Below are positions 1 through 10,059 of a DNA stretch of 44,564 nt, one piece after another (the first letter of the stretch is position 1; every line of letters begins with the position of its first letter). Where the stretch lies: assembly GCF_000143415.4 (NCBI RefSeq), contig NW_003314337.1, forward strand, positions 236,489 through 281,052, read 5' to 3'. The notes beneath the pieces are model-generated. The model did no database searches. It saw only the letters and a list, made by a program, of their open reading frames with translations, and had not been told where the DNA came from. Origin of the DNA: Selaginella moellendorffii. Taxonomy: Eukaryota > Streptophyta > Lycopodiopsida > Selaginellales > Selaginellaceae. A program made the translations under genes and the position numbers.

Positions 1-327
1 TATGGGGGGTTCCAAATATATAGTAGGGATAGTGGTTGGAATGCATGTCTGACCACTTGAGACATTAGTTTGGCTTCCACTGGGCTGTGTCGCTCTTTGT
101 TCTGCGTCCGGCTTGGGTCTAAGCCCAAGCTCCACGCTGCTCCAGTCGGTGGAGTACCCTCCTTCTCGCGTTAGGCCACCGGTATGCCAAAATTGTGCCA
201 GACTCCGTCTGACACCATTTTGCGTGCAGGTGCTGGATACGAGGAGCTGGTGCTCGTGGGATTGTATCGGACCCTCGTTCGTAGCGCAATGGGCTTGGAG
301 TTCGGCTCCAAATTCAGGTGCGCTACA
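1..327 (+). mobile_element. LTR 3' portion (type A), cut by window start
   Basis: This is the tail of a long terminal repeat ending in GCGCTACA. It is closely similar to the reverse complement of 24150-24480, the LTR of the minus-strand chromovirus, including the shared stretch around the end 'ctccaaat-t-aggtg'. It starts inside the conserved LTR core (GTTCCAAAT..TATAGTAGGG). The sequence after base 327 is not a tRNA-Met primer binding site, unlike the sequence after the LTRs at 17462, 41174 and 43635. This end may therefore belong to a solo or truncated LTR rather than being the true 5' LTR of the element that follows. The short reading frame inside it (113-370) is not a gene. Confidence 0.75.
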
Positions 328-3300
328 TCGATGCTTAAGCATATTGATGGATCATGAGAATTTGTGTTGAGGTGAACTTATGTGAATTTGTTAGTAGGAG
401 GAAGTTGGTTGAGTTTTGAAAGTTTGCATTCTTGGACTGAGAGTCATTCTTTCTCTAGGATGGAAAATTTTCCACAAATTTTCTTAGACTTTTCCAATGG
501 CTGATCTGTTAGTCACTTTGCTCGAAAACCATTCCGTTTTCGTAAGCCAATACAAACTGTTGAAGGGGTTGGAGTTGGCTTCGGTTGGCTTAAACCTTAG
601 TAGATAGTTTGTATGATGCGGCCTGAAAGGGATGTTAACTTTTGGGGCTAAGGCAATTGAGTTGAATAGAGTCTGGAGTTGGTGTAGAAAAGTGGCCGTT
701 GCGCTTTTCTAAGAAGGGTGACCCTTGTGCCTTTCTTTTGTAGCATTATGCTCGGTAGCAGGTTGCACCTTGCATTTCACGAAGACTCAATGAGAGTAGT
801 GAGCTCTCACTGATCTTGACTTAGTCTTGGTAGCACTGCGCTTTGGCTGGGGATGGTGATGTCCAACTTAGTTGTTTAAGGTTGAGATGTTAGTACCCGT
901 TCTATAGCTTTGTCTATGAGGAGGTTGTGTACCGACATGAGTCCATCTCATGATCTTCACTTTTGTTTCGACTGAGTGTTGATCACATAGCTAGCTTCTT
1001 CAAGGCATGCTCAGAGCTATTGACTAAATGCATTAGTGAGCTTATTGCGGTTGAGTTGGATTCGAGTGGTCATTTAGTTTGTGCTTGTCTATGAACTTTT
1101 ATCTCGTACTTGGGGTATCACGTTCTTGTTGGATGAGTATATAACATGGTGATAAGCATTGGTGTTTAGGTCTTGTGAAGGCAAGTTGAGGAGTGATTGT
1201 TAGTTGCTTTGCGACTAGTGATTACTTGTAGACTTCATCAAGGACTGTTGACACTTGTTTTGCTCGATGATAATTTAGTAGTGATGGGCTTGCTTTACCG
1301 GATGGTGTTGCGGAGGATCGTGTCGTTAGACATACATGGGTTTTCCATGTTGGCATGTCGAGTCTATCTTTGTTGATATCATTTGGTTGCGTTTAGTTCG
1401 TGGTGTTAGATTTCATTGAGTCTTGGACGTGGTGAATAACTCCTTGATGAAGTGTTATCTGTAACTGAGTTTTGTTGGAGGATTGGTCTCGGATACTGAC
1501 TAAAGTATCTTCAACTTTGATTAGCTTGGTTGCTGGAGAGTTTTGAGTGGTGATTCACTCGTGCTTTCTTCTAGCTTTGTTTTGGTGTTGATGGCATTGA
1601 AGTGATGTTTTGTCATTGACATTGTTGATATTGAGAACTGAGTGAAATGAGATATCCTTCCAAGGATTGATATTGAGTTTCATTAGTCTTGATGAATATA
1701 GTGTTGATGATTTGGCTATAGCTTTGTGTTGTTAGCATTCATGCATTTACTAGTTAGCAACTGTGTTAACGTTCAAACGAACTGAGTGGCAAGTTGAGTT
1801 AGTTGTGTTCTAGACGAGATTATTTAATAGAGAGTTGAGCTTTAGCTTTTCCTTGAAAAGTGATTTAGTCGTGGACTATGCTAACTCTACGAGCGAAAGA
1901 GTTAGTGATCAATATTGGAAAGTTTGAATCCTTATTGGGTTTGAATTGGAATATATTGATCATTGATGATTCCCCTTGTGCTTGTTACGATGTAAGATAC
2001 GTCTTGCTATAGATGGATTCATGGAGGATCGATTAGATGATCACTTGTTGAGCATAACTTCGTTATGCTTGGCTTTTGGATTGATGCAGACATGCTCTTC
2101 ATTAGTTTTCGCATTATGAAGTTTAGCTTATGGATGTATTGAAGGGGATATTGTGGTTCTACCATGATTTCTTCTTTAGCATTGAAGTTAGTTCGTGCGA
2201 GACTTGTGATCATTGTTAGGCAAGACTTGGCTATAGGCTTCTTCGAACTTTTGGTCCTTTGAGTTTATTATGCTCATTGTTCCATTTGTTAGAAGTTGTT
2301 GGGGGGAAGGCATTTTTGGCTTTTTAGCTTCGATGTACAAGTTAGTATTTGCATTTGGCAATCATTGGTGATGATTGACTATCATCTAGGGTAGTTGATT
2401 ATCCTTATCACAAGTTTTGCTTGATTATTGTTGGTTTGGAATTATTTACTATTCTTCGGGATGGTAGATTCTTTCTTCAACGATGATTATACATCACTAC
2501 ATTGATGGGATAATTGACGATCTTTCATGATAGTTGGTTGTTTTCTTTGATGGCTTATAGCTTTTTGCAATATCACATGTTCTTTGTGGTTTGCTCTGGA
2601 TTGGTCTCTTGGGTTTGAGACATTAGTAGGATGTTGCTGACACTTGCTTAGGCAACTTGAGTTCCTTGGTGTTATTGGCTGGGATCTATCCGGATTGGCT
2701 AGTGCAATGGTTGATATGAACAAGCGTTTGTTTGCTTTGCAACATTCATTTTGTTCTGTTGATTATTGCTCGTGTTAGTTCTCATAGATTAGGATGTTAT
2801 TTCCTTCGGGTGATACATTCGCGAGCATTGTGCTTGTTAGTCAATGATACTTTGTGTTCTTTGAGTTGTGTTTTGTGAGTTGTTTGGCATGCTATCTGCC
2901 ATTTTCGGTAATTAAGTTTTATCATTGAGTTTCCTTGATGATCTACTTGCTATTGAATTTTGTTGGATGGTGATTCCTATATTTATCAATTATGATGATC
3001 TTGGTGGTTCCTATACTCAAATACTAGTTTATCGGATGATAACTTACTTGGAATACTTTTGTGTTCTAATCTAAGCTTTATTCACTGATTATTCAATCTC
3101 TAAGATATCATTGTCTATGACTTTGATATAGTCCCTATATTGATCTTTGAGTTTGGGCTAGTATAGGCAGACTGGCTTCGGCACTTCATGTGCATGGTGA
3201 AATCTCTAGTCATGGGGTAGCTACTGTCGACTAGTCACATAACCCGCCTCTTTGTCGATGTTCCTTATTCCGTTAAAAGGGCGTGACCGTGTAAACAACT

Positions 3301-3678
3301 CTAACTACCTGTTTACAGTAGTCTATCTAAACCTTACCGATGGGTTTGGTTTCTTTGCTTAGGAGGGTTGGGGCCTCTGGCTTCTCTCTCTATGTTCCTA
3401 CGGGCAGAGGCATATCACACTTTTGTAAGCTGGGTGACTCCCAGAGCAGCAAGGGTGGCTAACTGTGTTGGTCATTTCCTTGTCGGCGACGGCCGGAAGG
3501 TGTCTGAGCTGGTAGCGCATCCGCGTTAGACAAAGAGGTTGCCTCCTAACTCATTTAAGTTGGTGCATTTCTCACATAGTGTGAGTACCGTGAACTTTCT
3601 CTGGAGTTGTTTCCTTGGCGGTATTCTAGACTCGAGTGTGCATCGACGAGGACGTCGATTTTCCCTAGGGGGGGAGAG
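328..3678 (+). mobile_element. Noncoding interior of LARD-like LTR element, copy 1
   Basis: About 3.35 kb of T/G-rich sequence without any credible coding frame on either strand. The part from about 690 to 2475 has a second, diverged copy split over 22665-22900, 24005-24149 and 31259-32490. The last ~550 bp (about 3120-3678) matches the reverse complement of 24904-25440, the untranslated 3' end of the chromovirus. The region ends in a polypurine tract joined directly to a 3' LTR. These features fit a large retrotransposon derivative (LARD): it has lost gag-pol but kept cis signals, and would depend on proteins supplied by an autonomous relative. Confidence 0.75.
3667..3678 (+). other. Polypurine tract of LARD copy 1
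   Basis: The run AGGGGGGGAGAG lies immediately before the LTR start TGTCGCG. A purine run touching the 3' LTR is the usual primer for plus-strand DNA synthesis in LTR elements. The chromovirus has the same arrangement on the other strand at 24904-24920. Confidence 0.8.
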
Positions 3679-4225
3679 TGTCGCGAATGTGACTTCGGGT
3701 ATCGAAAGTTACCTGTCGACCAGTCCTTACGGACACTCTTACCTTACTGCCACGATGGCAGGAGGTCGGTATTGCTGGACCCTTTATTGGCCCCTCTTGT
3801 TCAAGTGTTAGTAAACTGGACTTAGCATCTGTACTTGGCCGGATGAGCATAAGGACGGAATTCCTAAGTGTCTATTTGGCCAAGCATATTTGGCCCGGCT
3901 TTTTAGTTCTCTTTTGCTCTGTCTTGCACTGGCTTGACAAGAACCCTCGCGTATTGAGATTGGTCCCTCAATATCGCTGGATGATAGCTTACCATGTTTG
4001 CCAAACACCCTCGCTATCATGCCCTTTGTGTTAGTCTCAATTCGTCCCAGATGCTATTTATGGAAAGTGTCCAGATTTGCTCATTTGGCATATCTACGGA
4101 ATGTAGAGATCGGCCTGAACACAATGGTGTTTGTCCCGTGTCCAAATTTGCAATCTAAGGATATTCCATATTTAGTAAGTTTCGAGCTTGTCCCAGAGAC
4201 TAACTCCTGATACTAAGGGAGGCTT

Positions 4226-4300
4226 GGGGTGAAAGCCCAAAGCATGTGTTCCTCAAGGGGGGGGGGGGCTGTGGGGGGTTCCAAATGTATAGTAGGGATA
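4226..4300 (+). promoter_or_regulatory. Conserved LTR core block
   Basis: The block runs from GGGTGAAAGCCCAAAGC to TATAGTAGGG. The same two anchors occur at 16783-16972 (with an extra ~110 bp between them), 23229-23296, 40180-40250 and 42641-42708 on the + strand, and 24450-24521 on the - strand. The flanking sequence differs between these LTR families. The second anchor is TATA-like, so this is probably the core promoter, but no transcript start is known. Confidence 0.55.
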
Positions 4301-4684
4301 GTGGGTAGGTTGGGCATGGCCGACCAACCTGAGGCATAGTCTAGTGCTCGCTTGCGTGCCTGTCCTTGTTCTGCGTCCGACTTGGGTCTAAGCCCAAGTT
4401 CCATTCCATGCTAACTGGTGGAGTACCCATATCCTCACGTTAGGCCACCGGTATGCCGAAATAGTGCCAAACTTCGTTTGGCTCCGTTTTGCGTGTTGGT
4501 CCTGGCATTGGTTGCTCTAGGACTGTTCCAAGTCGCTTCGGGCTCCTGTCCCTTTGCTCCTTGGGCTAAATGCTCGGGAGTTGCTCCGTGGTTCAGTTCC
4601 ATCACTCCTTGGCATCATGCTTGGGAGTTTGGCACCGTTCTTTCGTTCAGTGGCCCAAGGCCCTGAACCTCGGGTTCCTATGGA

Positions 4685-4810
4685 CACGTGGCATGGACAC
4701 GTGGTATGTGACACATGGCATCTGTCACGTGGCACAAAGAGTGTTTAGGTTCCGCTTTGTGGTGTTATCCTATGGTAAATCACCATAGGATAAAGGGTCA
4801 AAACCACGTG
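4685..4810 (+). promoter_or_regulatory. Cluster of four CACGTG G-boxes in LTR
   Basis: CACGTG occurs at 4685, 4698, 4726 and 4805; three of them sit in a (G/T)(A/T)CACGTGG(C/T) context resembling plant G-box/ABRE elements bound by bZIP or bHLH factors. In the older LTR copy near 17366-17455 the matching sites have become CACATG or CATGTG, as expected from deamination of methylated CpG. Confidence 0.5.
4766..4792. other. Perfect 11-bp hairpin near LTR end
   Basis: TATCCTATGGT and its reverse complement are separated by five bases. The same structure with a single substitution lies at about 17410-17437 in the second copy of this LTR. It is about 25 bp before the LTR end, so it might act in transcript 3' processing, in integrase recognition, or have no role. 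Confidence 0.6.
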
Positions 4811-4817
4811 CGCTACA

Positions 4818-5827
4818 CTTATACATCTTTGATTGGTTTACCGATTGGTTCTATGTAGGACCTATCATATGAAGGAGAGCAGGTTTATAGTTTCATTTAC
4901 CGATTGGTTCCATGTAGGAACCCTTAGTGGCAAAAGACTCAGAGCTATAGCAGTTGCAAATTAAGGGTCTTCCAATTGTGAGGCCAATCCAGAGAAGCCG
5001 AGAAGGATAAGGAAAAAAACAGGTCAAATAAACTTCTTTTAGAGTTAAGATTGTAGCACATTATAAAACAATGAACACCAGAACCTGAAGCATATGTTGA
5101 GTGTCACAAAATAGGTTAACGAAAATACCACCCTTGAAACTCATATCAAATTAAAATTACATGATACTATATAACATTATTTGGCTCAGAACTTGCATAC
5201 TCAACAATGCCACCCATCTGAATTATAGCACGTTATGATACACAGATTTGCAGCATTTGTCTGTGCACCATTTTCAATTTTCTAACATTTTGCATTCTCC
5301 AGATTCTGTTTTAGAGAGTTGTTCCATTGCCCTAATCAACACAAAACGTTGTCATGTGTTTAAATCTAGGCTGTTGTTTCAAAGTCTTTAAATATCAACC
5401 GTTAGATTATAAGTATATTCATAAATAATATTCTAAAAATGGAATAAAAAACATCAAATGCAATATGCCAAAAATAAGGGAGTAATCAGAGATGAACGGA
5501 GCAAAATGGGTCAAACCAATGCACTTTTTCTCAATTTGAGGAACTCCTTTTTACAAGGCCCTTTGGTTATTGCTCGCTCTGTTCCTGGTGGTCTTGGAGC
5601 CCGTCGTGGAGAATGCAGGGCTGCTCTTGGCAATCGAGAGGAAGCTGTCCTAGTCATAGTCACCACCAACGGCCGGTATAAAATGTTATCGACCTGGATG
5701 ACAAGCCGGACTTTCTTCTCGGCCTGCGCTTTGAAAATCTGGCCATGTCTACTTTAGGACCACAAAAGACACGTGTACGTCCAGTATTTCAGCTGAATTG
5801 TCCAGTGAAATGGTCGTTGCGTAGGAA
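4818..5827 (+). other. 5' flank of PPR gene 1, with short direct repeat
   Basis: No gene is recognised here. A 24-base sequence beginning TTTACCGATTGGTTC is repeated at 4837-4860 and 4896-4919 (period 59). AT-rich sequence follows to about 5450. From 5550 to 5760 the sequence is more GC-rich and carries a 99-codon frame (5458-5757) with no recognisable domain; this could be 5' UTR of PPR gene 1 or a worn gene fragment. Confidence 0.5.
5677..5684 (+). promoter_or_regulatory. Candidate TATA box of PPR gene 1
   Basis: TATAAAAT lies in GC-richer sequence about 144 bp before the ATG at 5828. A transcript starting about 30 bp downstream would have a leader of about 110 bp. This is position and motif only. 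Confidence 0.35.
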
Positions 5828-7930
5828 ATGCAGCGGAACATCAACCAGCAGGAGCAGGAGTTCGCGGCGGTTCTTCGATTTTGCAGCAAAACCAGGGATC
5901 TGTCTCGGGGAAAAGAGATTTACAGTCAAGTTCGGCGGAGTGGCGACTGTGCAGCGAGCAGCTATCTCGCGAATTTGACAATCCAGATGTTTGGAAGATG
6001 CGGGAGCTTGCAAGAAGCAAGAGAGATTTTCGATCGCATGGGCTCTGCGAGGAATCGCTTCTCTTGGAACAACATGATCGCCGCTTATGCCCAAAACGGC
6101 TATGCGGATCAAGCAAACGAACTGTTTGACAAAATGGGAGACAAGAACATTGTAGCCTGGAACACAATGATCCAGGCTTACAATCAGGTGAGAGATATTA
6201 AAAAAGCGAAAGAAGTGTTCGATGCAATGCCAGAAAAGAACGGAGTTTCATGGACTGCCATCCTTACGGCATATGCCCAATGCGGGCATTTGCTAAAAGC
6301 AAAGCTAATCTTTGACTCGATGCCTAGTAGGGACATCTTCCCCTGGAATTCAATGATCCAAGCGTACGGACAGAGAGGGCATCTCCAGGAATTTCGCGAC
6401 CTTTATGAAAGAATGCCCGAGCACGACATTGTGACGTGGAATTGTATGCTTGACGTCTACACTAAGCATCGGCACCTCATTCAAGCCGACGCCATGTTCG
6501 ACACCATGCTGGAGCGCAACGAGATCTCTTGGACGATCATGACCGTCGGCCACGCGCAAATCGGGCGGCTCCAGAACGCGAAAGCCATCTTCGAAAGGAT
6601 GCCGGAATGGAATGTGGTGTCATGGACGGCCATGATCGCTGGATACGCTCAGAACGGGCACATGGCCGAGGCACGAGGGCTGTTCGATGCTATTCCGGAA
6701 CGCAACGTCATCTCCTGGAACGCGTTCATCGACGGCTGGATCAACGCCGGAGATCTAGAGGAGGCCGAGCGCTTGTTTCGACGAATGCCAGGCTGGGACA
6801 TGGCCACAATGGCGACAATGATCCGCGCCTACGATCTAAGCTCCAACCTTAAGTCCGCCGTATTGCTCTTTCACTTTGGTATGAGCGAGCACAATTTGAT
6901 CTCTTGCACGGCGATGATCTCCACCTACGTCGCTTCTGGAGATCTTGGGGCCGCGATCACGGTCCTGGATGGAATGCACGAGACGAACCTCGTTGCTCTG
7001 GACGTGATCCTCCAGGGCTACGCCGCCACCGGCCAGCTCGAGGAGGCCAAGTATATGTTTGACAATGTGATGCCGGAGCACGATACAATGTCGTGGAATG
7101 TTATGTTCCAGGGGTATGCCCGGCGAGGGCATATGGAGGAGGCCAAAGCTCTGTACGAGAGAATGCCCGAGAAAGACCTCGTTTCGTCCACCTCCATGCT
7201 CCAAGCTCTCGGCGAAAACGCATGCTTGCAAGAGGCAAAGCACGTCTTCGACGCTACTCCTCACTGTGATATCGTGCTGTGCAATGCGCTTCTCCAGGCC
7301 TTCGCGCAGCACGGCTATCTTCCAAACGCCAAAGCTCTCTTTGATTCCATGGCAGAGAGAGACGTTGTTTCATGGACCACCATCGTCGGAGCCTATGCCC
7401 GGAGCGGGCATACGACCAAAGCCAAGCGGATGTTTGCTGCCATACCCGGGAAGAAAGATCTCATCGCCTGGAACACACTGATCACGGCCTTGTCACAGTG
7501 TCAGGATCACGGAGGAGACACCATTGATGTCTTCACGAGGATGCTCCTCGAGGCGTTTGATCCCGACCATTCAGCGTTTGTGAGCGTTCTCGGTGCTTGC
7601 GGCCAGCTCGGGCTGTTTGAGCAGGGATGGAACTATTTTCGAAACATGGCCGACGATCATCGTGTCCGAGCATTGGGAGCGCATTACTGCTGCCTTGTGG
7701 ATCTTTGTGCTCGATCGGGTCAGCTAGCCGAGGCCGAGGATCTCATCTCAAGCATGCCTTACGTCCCAGATGGAGTCACTTGGATGGCGTTTCTCGCTGC
7801 TTGTAGGCTCCAAGAGGATTCACAACGAGCAACAGCGGCTGCTTGCAGTGCCTCCACCCTCGGCAGCACCATGTCGTCACCGTATGCTCTCCTGTCCAGC
7901 ACCTACGTCTTGACGTCTAAGCCCAGCTAG
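5828..7930 (+). CDS. PPR protein 1 (PLS class, S-motif rich, truncated E1)
   Basis: A single-exon, 700-residue PPR protein. From about residue 45 it carries some 16 consecutive 31-residue S-type motifs (pattern: two hydrophobics, S/A-W, N/T, then a Y-A-x-x-G turn and an F-D-x-M-P end). A final longer P-L-S triplet from about 545 and a partial E1 motif (P-D-G-V-T-W..L-L-S-S-T-Y-V) follow. Such proteins bind organellar RNA one base per motif and usually specify C-to-U editing sites or RNA processing. No E2, E+ or DYW deaminase domain is present, so editing would need a partner. The start is well fixed: an in-frame TAG lies at 5822-5824. The N-terminus does not look like a clear transit peptide, so an upstream spliced exon is possible. 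A degraded paralogue lies at 35374-35993. Confidence 0.9.
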   Translation: MQRNINQQEQEFAAVLRFCSKTRDLSRGKEIYSQVRRSGDCAASSYLANLTIQMFGRCGSLQEAREIFDRMGSARNRFSWNNMIAAYAQNGYADQANELFDKMGDKNIVAWNTMIQAYNQVRDIKKAKEVFDAMPEKNGVSWTAILTAYAQCGHLLKAKLIFDSMPSRDIFPWNSMIQAYGQRGHLQEFRDLYERMPEHDIVTWNCMLDVYTKHRHLIQADAMFDTMLERNEISWTIMTVGHAQIGRLQNAKAIFERMPEWNVVSWTAMIAGYAQNGHMAEARGLFDAIPERNVISWNAFIDGWINAGDLEEAERLFRRMPGWDMATMATMIRAYDLSSNLKSAVLLFHFGMSEHNLISCTAMISTYVASGDLGAAITVLDGMHETNLVALDVILQGYAATGQLEEAKYMFDNVMPEHDTMSWNVMFQGYARRGHMEEAKALYERMPEKDLVSSTSMLQALGENACLQEAKHVFDATPHCDIVLCNALLQAFAQHGYLPNAKALFDSMAERDVVSWTTIVGAYARSGHTTKAKRMFAAIPGKKDLIAWNTLITALSQCQDHGGDTIDVFTRMLLEAFDPDHSAFVSVLGACGQLGLFEQGWNYFRNMADDHRVRALGAHYCCLVDLCARSGQLAEAEDLISSMPYVPDGVTWMAFLAACRLQEDSQRATAAACSASTLGSTMSSPYALLSSTYVLTSKPS

Positions 7931-9287
7931 GCCATAGAGCTAAGCCATAGAGTATTTTTAAAATATTCTTGTGGTTTGTGTTCCAAAAACACCTCAGGTA
8001 ACCGTAACTGCTAGATGATAGTGGAGATTTTGCAATAGCATCTGGGACAAATGGCTAACAGAAACACTATTTTACTAATAGCTTGCTAAAACCCTTTTTT
8101 AATTTTAAAAAATAATTGTCTTTTAAATATTTGGTAGAACTTCATTCATCTGGAGTAGTTTGTTTTTAGCATCATGATTCACAAAATCATGAATTTTACA
8201 CTCATGTAAAATTTCATTGAAAATTTCTTTAAAGTTATATAAAACATTTCTGTTTTTATAATGTGTTTTTATTCTATATGAATATCAAATAAATTACACA
8301 AAAAAGAGAAATAAAATTATTTTAAATTCATTCTTTATACCAAAAAAAAATATTAGTGAATTTGATTGTTGAGGCAAAGTTTTTCTTGTAAACTTTGTTA
8401 TTACTGTAATATAACAATTTATACTTTAATAATTAGTTTTTGTCCAATGTAATATGTATGATATCATTCTTTGTGCTGGCTTTTTTCCTTTATTGTAAAA
8501 TAAATAAATAATAAAACAATAATATCATATATAATGGAACACTTTGTAAAAAAAATTATACTTAAATTTCTTTCACAAAAATAAAAAATAAAATTCAAAG
8601 ATCACTAAAAATCAGGAGTTAACTTACACAATTTTTGTAAAATAACACTCAATTAGATCAGTTTTTAGAGGGCTGTGAATTTTTTAAAATAAAATATTAA
8701 AAATAAAATTAAAATAAATAAAATCAAGAAGAGTCTAAAGTATAACTACTGAAAGTAAAAATGAAATTTTAAAAATATTTTTGTATTAAATAATGTTGCA
8801 ATTAATTAATTTTTATGAAAGTACCTAGAATATCCAAGTATATTCTAGAATACTCCTCAATCCAACGGTTAAGATTTTCCGCTATTATACTTTTCTCTTC
8901 ATTTTTAATTAAGGTTTAATGCTATTTTTCTTAATACAGAGCAAAATAAATACTCTGAGTTCCATGGGGATAGCACAAAAGCGTATTACCATGGCTCTTC
9001 AAAATATTAATGAACATCCGCCTCTTTCACATCCCTCAAGTAGCTAAGAAAGCAGCCTCTTTCCTAGTAAATCATAAATTCGTTTGTTGCCCAACCCTGG
9101 GATAAAAACTGTGACAAAGCTTACCATGTGACTTTAAAAGTTGTTAGGAGATTGAATAGCTTAAACGAACATATAAGGCTCGTTGCAATTGTAAGACTTG
9201 GTCCACCTTAAAAGTTGACAAATGCCTTGGTCCAAAATAAATAGCAAATGGGACGACTCATATGAAGCTTTGCACTGAAGTAGAACG
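7931..9287. other. AT-rich intergenic spacer
   Basis: This is very AT-rich sequence after the PPR gene 1 stop, with several AATAAA-like signals that could serve its 3' end. No gene is seen. A 25-base sequence at 8826-8850 (TAGAATATCCAAGTATATTC..) recurs inverted, with one mismatch, at 11336-11360. Confidence 0.6.
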
Positions 9288-9630
9288 GACTGGCACCAAG
9301 AACTTGCAAGCAAGCTTGGTTTGCTCCAGTCACATTCCTTTGATCCCAATCCATTCACAAACCGAATATTTTTCAAGTAATTAACACTGGAAAGACTCCT
9401 TTTGACACCATGCACTTAGCTTGCACTCGCTAAGCGTATACCAGAAGACCTCCCTTGTGGTGTAGACCATCGAATTCCATGAAACGACGCTCTTTTCTTG
9501 CATCGAGTCGAAGATCTGGCAAGCTGTCGCGAGAGAATTGATTGGGCTGCTTGATCTGATTAAAAACTAGGCATGCTTTGGACAATCTCCCACTGTGTGC
9601 TTGGTGTGGCGGAAATGCAACCTTTGTGCA
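9288..9630 (-). pseudogene. Rearranged 5' remnant of PPR gene 2 paralogue
   Basis: 9470-9620 matches the + strand of 37680-37870, coding for the first PPR motifs of PPR gene 2 on the minus strand; the stretch around GAGAGAATTGATTGGGCTGC is identical. 9288-9430 matches the leader and start of gene 2 (37975-38120), but in the opposite orientation. The start region has thus been inverted relative to the motif region. The reading frames are short and broken. With the homologous flank at 10060-10730, this is the residue of a gene-2 copy that has lost almost all its repeats. Confidence 0.8.
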
Positions 9631-10059
9631 TAGACTCGACAATGCTCCAGGTGGTGAGGATACACGATGATAGGAGTTTGCACATCGACAACAGCCCGAG
9701 ATACGGTGTCTCTCATCACAAGCATTTGAGCGTGTAGAAGTCCTTTAACATTTGGTATCGGATCTGGAAATAGTGATCGCTTGGTTTTGTTTTGGTCCAA
9801 GGTGAATGCTGTAATCTCAATGGTAATGATCATTCAGCTTCTCAAAGACAACCTCTAGATTTTTTAACAAATATCCTGTTCCATTCAAGTACTGCAGTGA
9901 GGAGGTAATGCAAACTTTTTTCTCTATATGGAAGGTGGATATAATTTGCCTTTTGCCTTAGGTGGCAAATACATGACACAATATGCTCTTTAGGTGCTTC
10001 ATCAGCACTCTGACACACGCAGTATGCAGTACACACACATGATCTGCTCTGATATGTTG
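9631..10059. other. Unassigned sequence inside the duplicated block
   Basis: No gene or repeat is recognised here. Small open frames on the minus strand (9567-9833, 9842-10066) show no domain and probably arise by chance or from inserted sequence between the two parts of the duplication. Confidence 0.4.

Larger units (their letters stand above)
3679..4817 (+). mobile_element. 3' LTR of LARD copy 1 (type B)
   Basis: A 1,139-bp long terminal repeat starting TGTCGCG and ending GCGCTACA, preceded by a polypurine tract. Its first ~800 bp match the chromovirus LTRs (24150-24903 and 30377-31253, reversed). Its last ~350 bp (from about 4480) differ from type A and instead match the LTR at 16288-17462. 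It holds a G run (about 4257-4268), the conserved LTR core, a G-box cluster and a perfect hairpin. The target duplication cannot be tested because the left end lies outside the window. Short reading frames within it are not genes. Confidence 0.85.

Noticed and set aside
113-370. 85-codon frame near the window start
   Set aside because: It lies across the LTR end at 327 and has no protein similarity I recognise.
4257-4268. G run as a quadruplex regulatory element
   Set aside because: A single homopolymer run, not four separated G tracts; its length may also be a sequencing artefact.
5458-5757. 99-codon frame upstream of PPR gene 1 as a separate small gene
   Set aside because: No recognisable domain, it contains the TATA candidate of PPR gene 1, and it is not in frame with the PPR protein.
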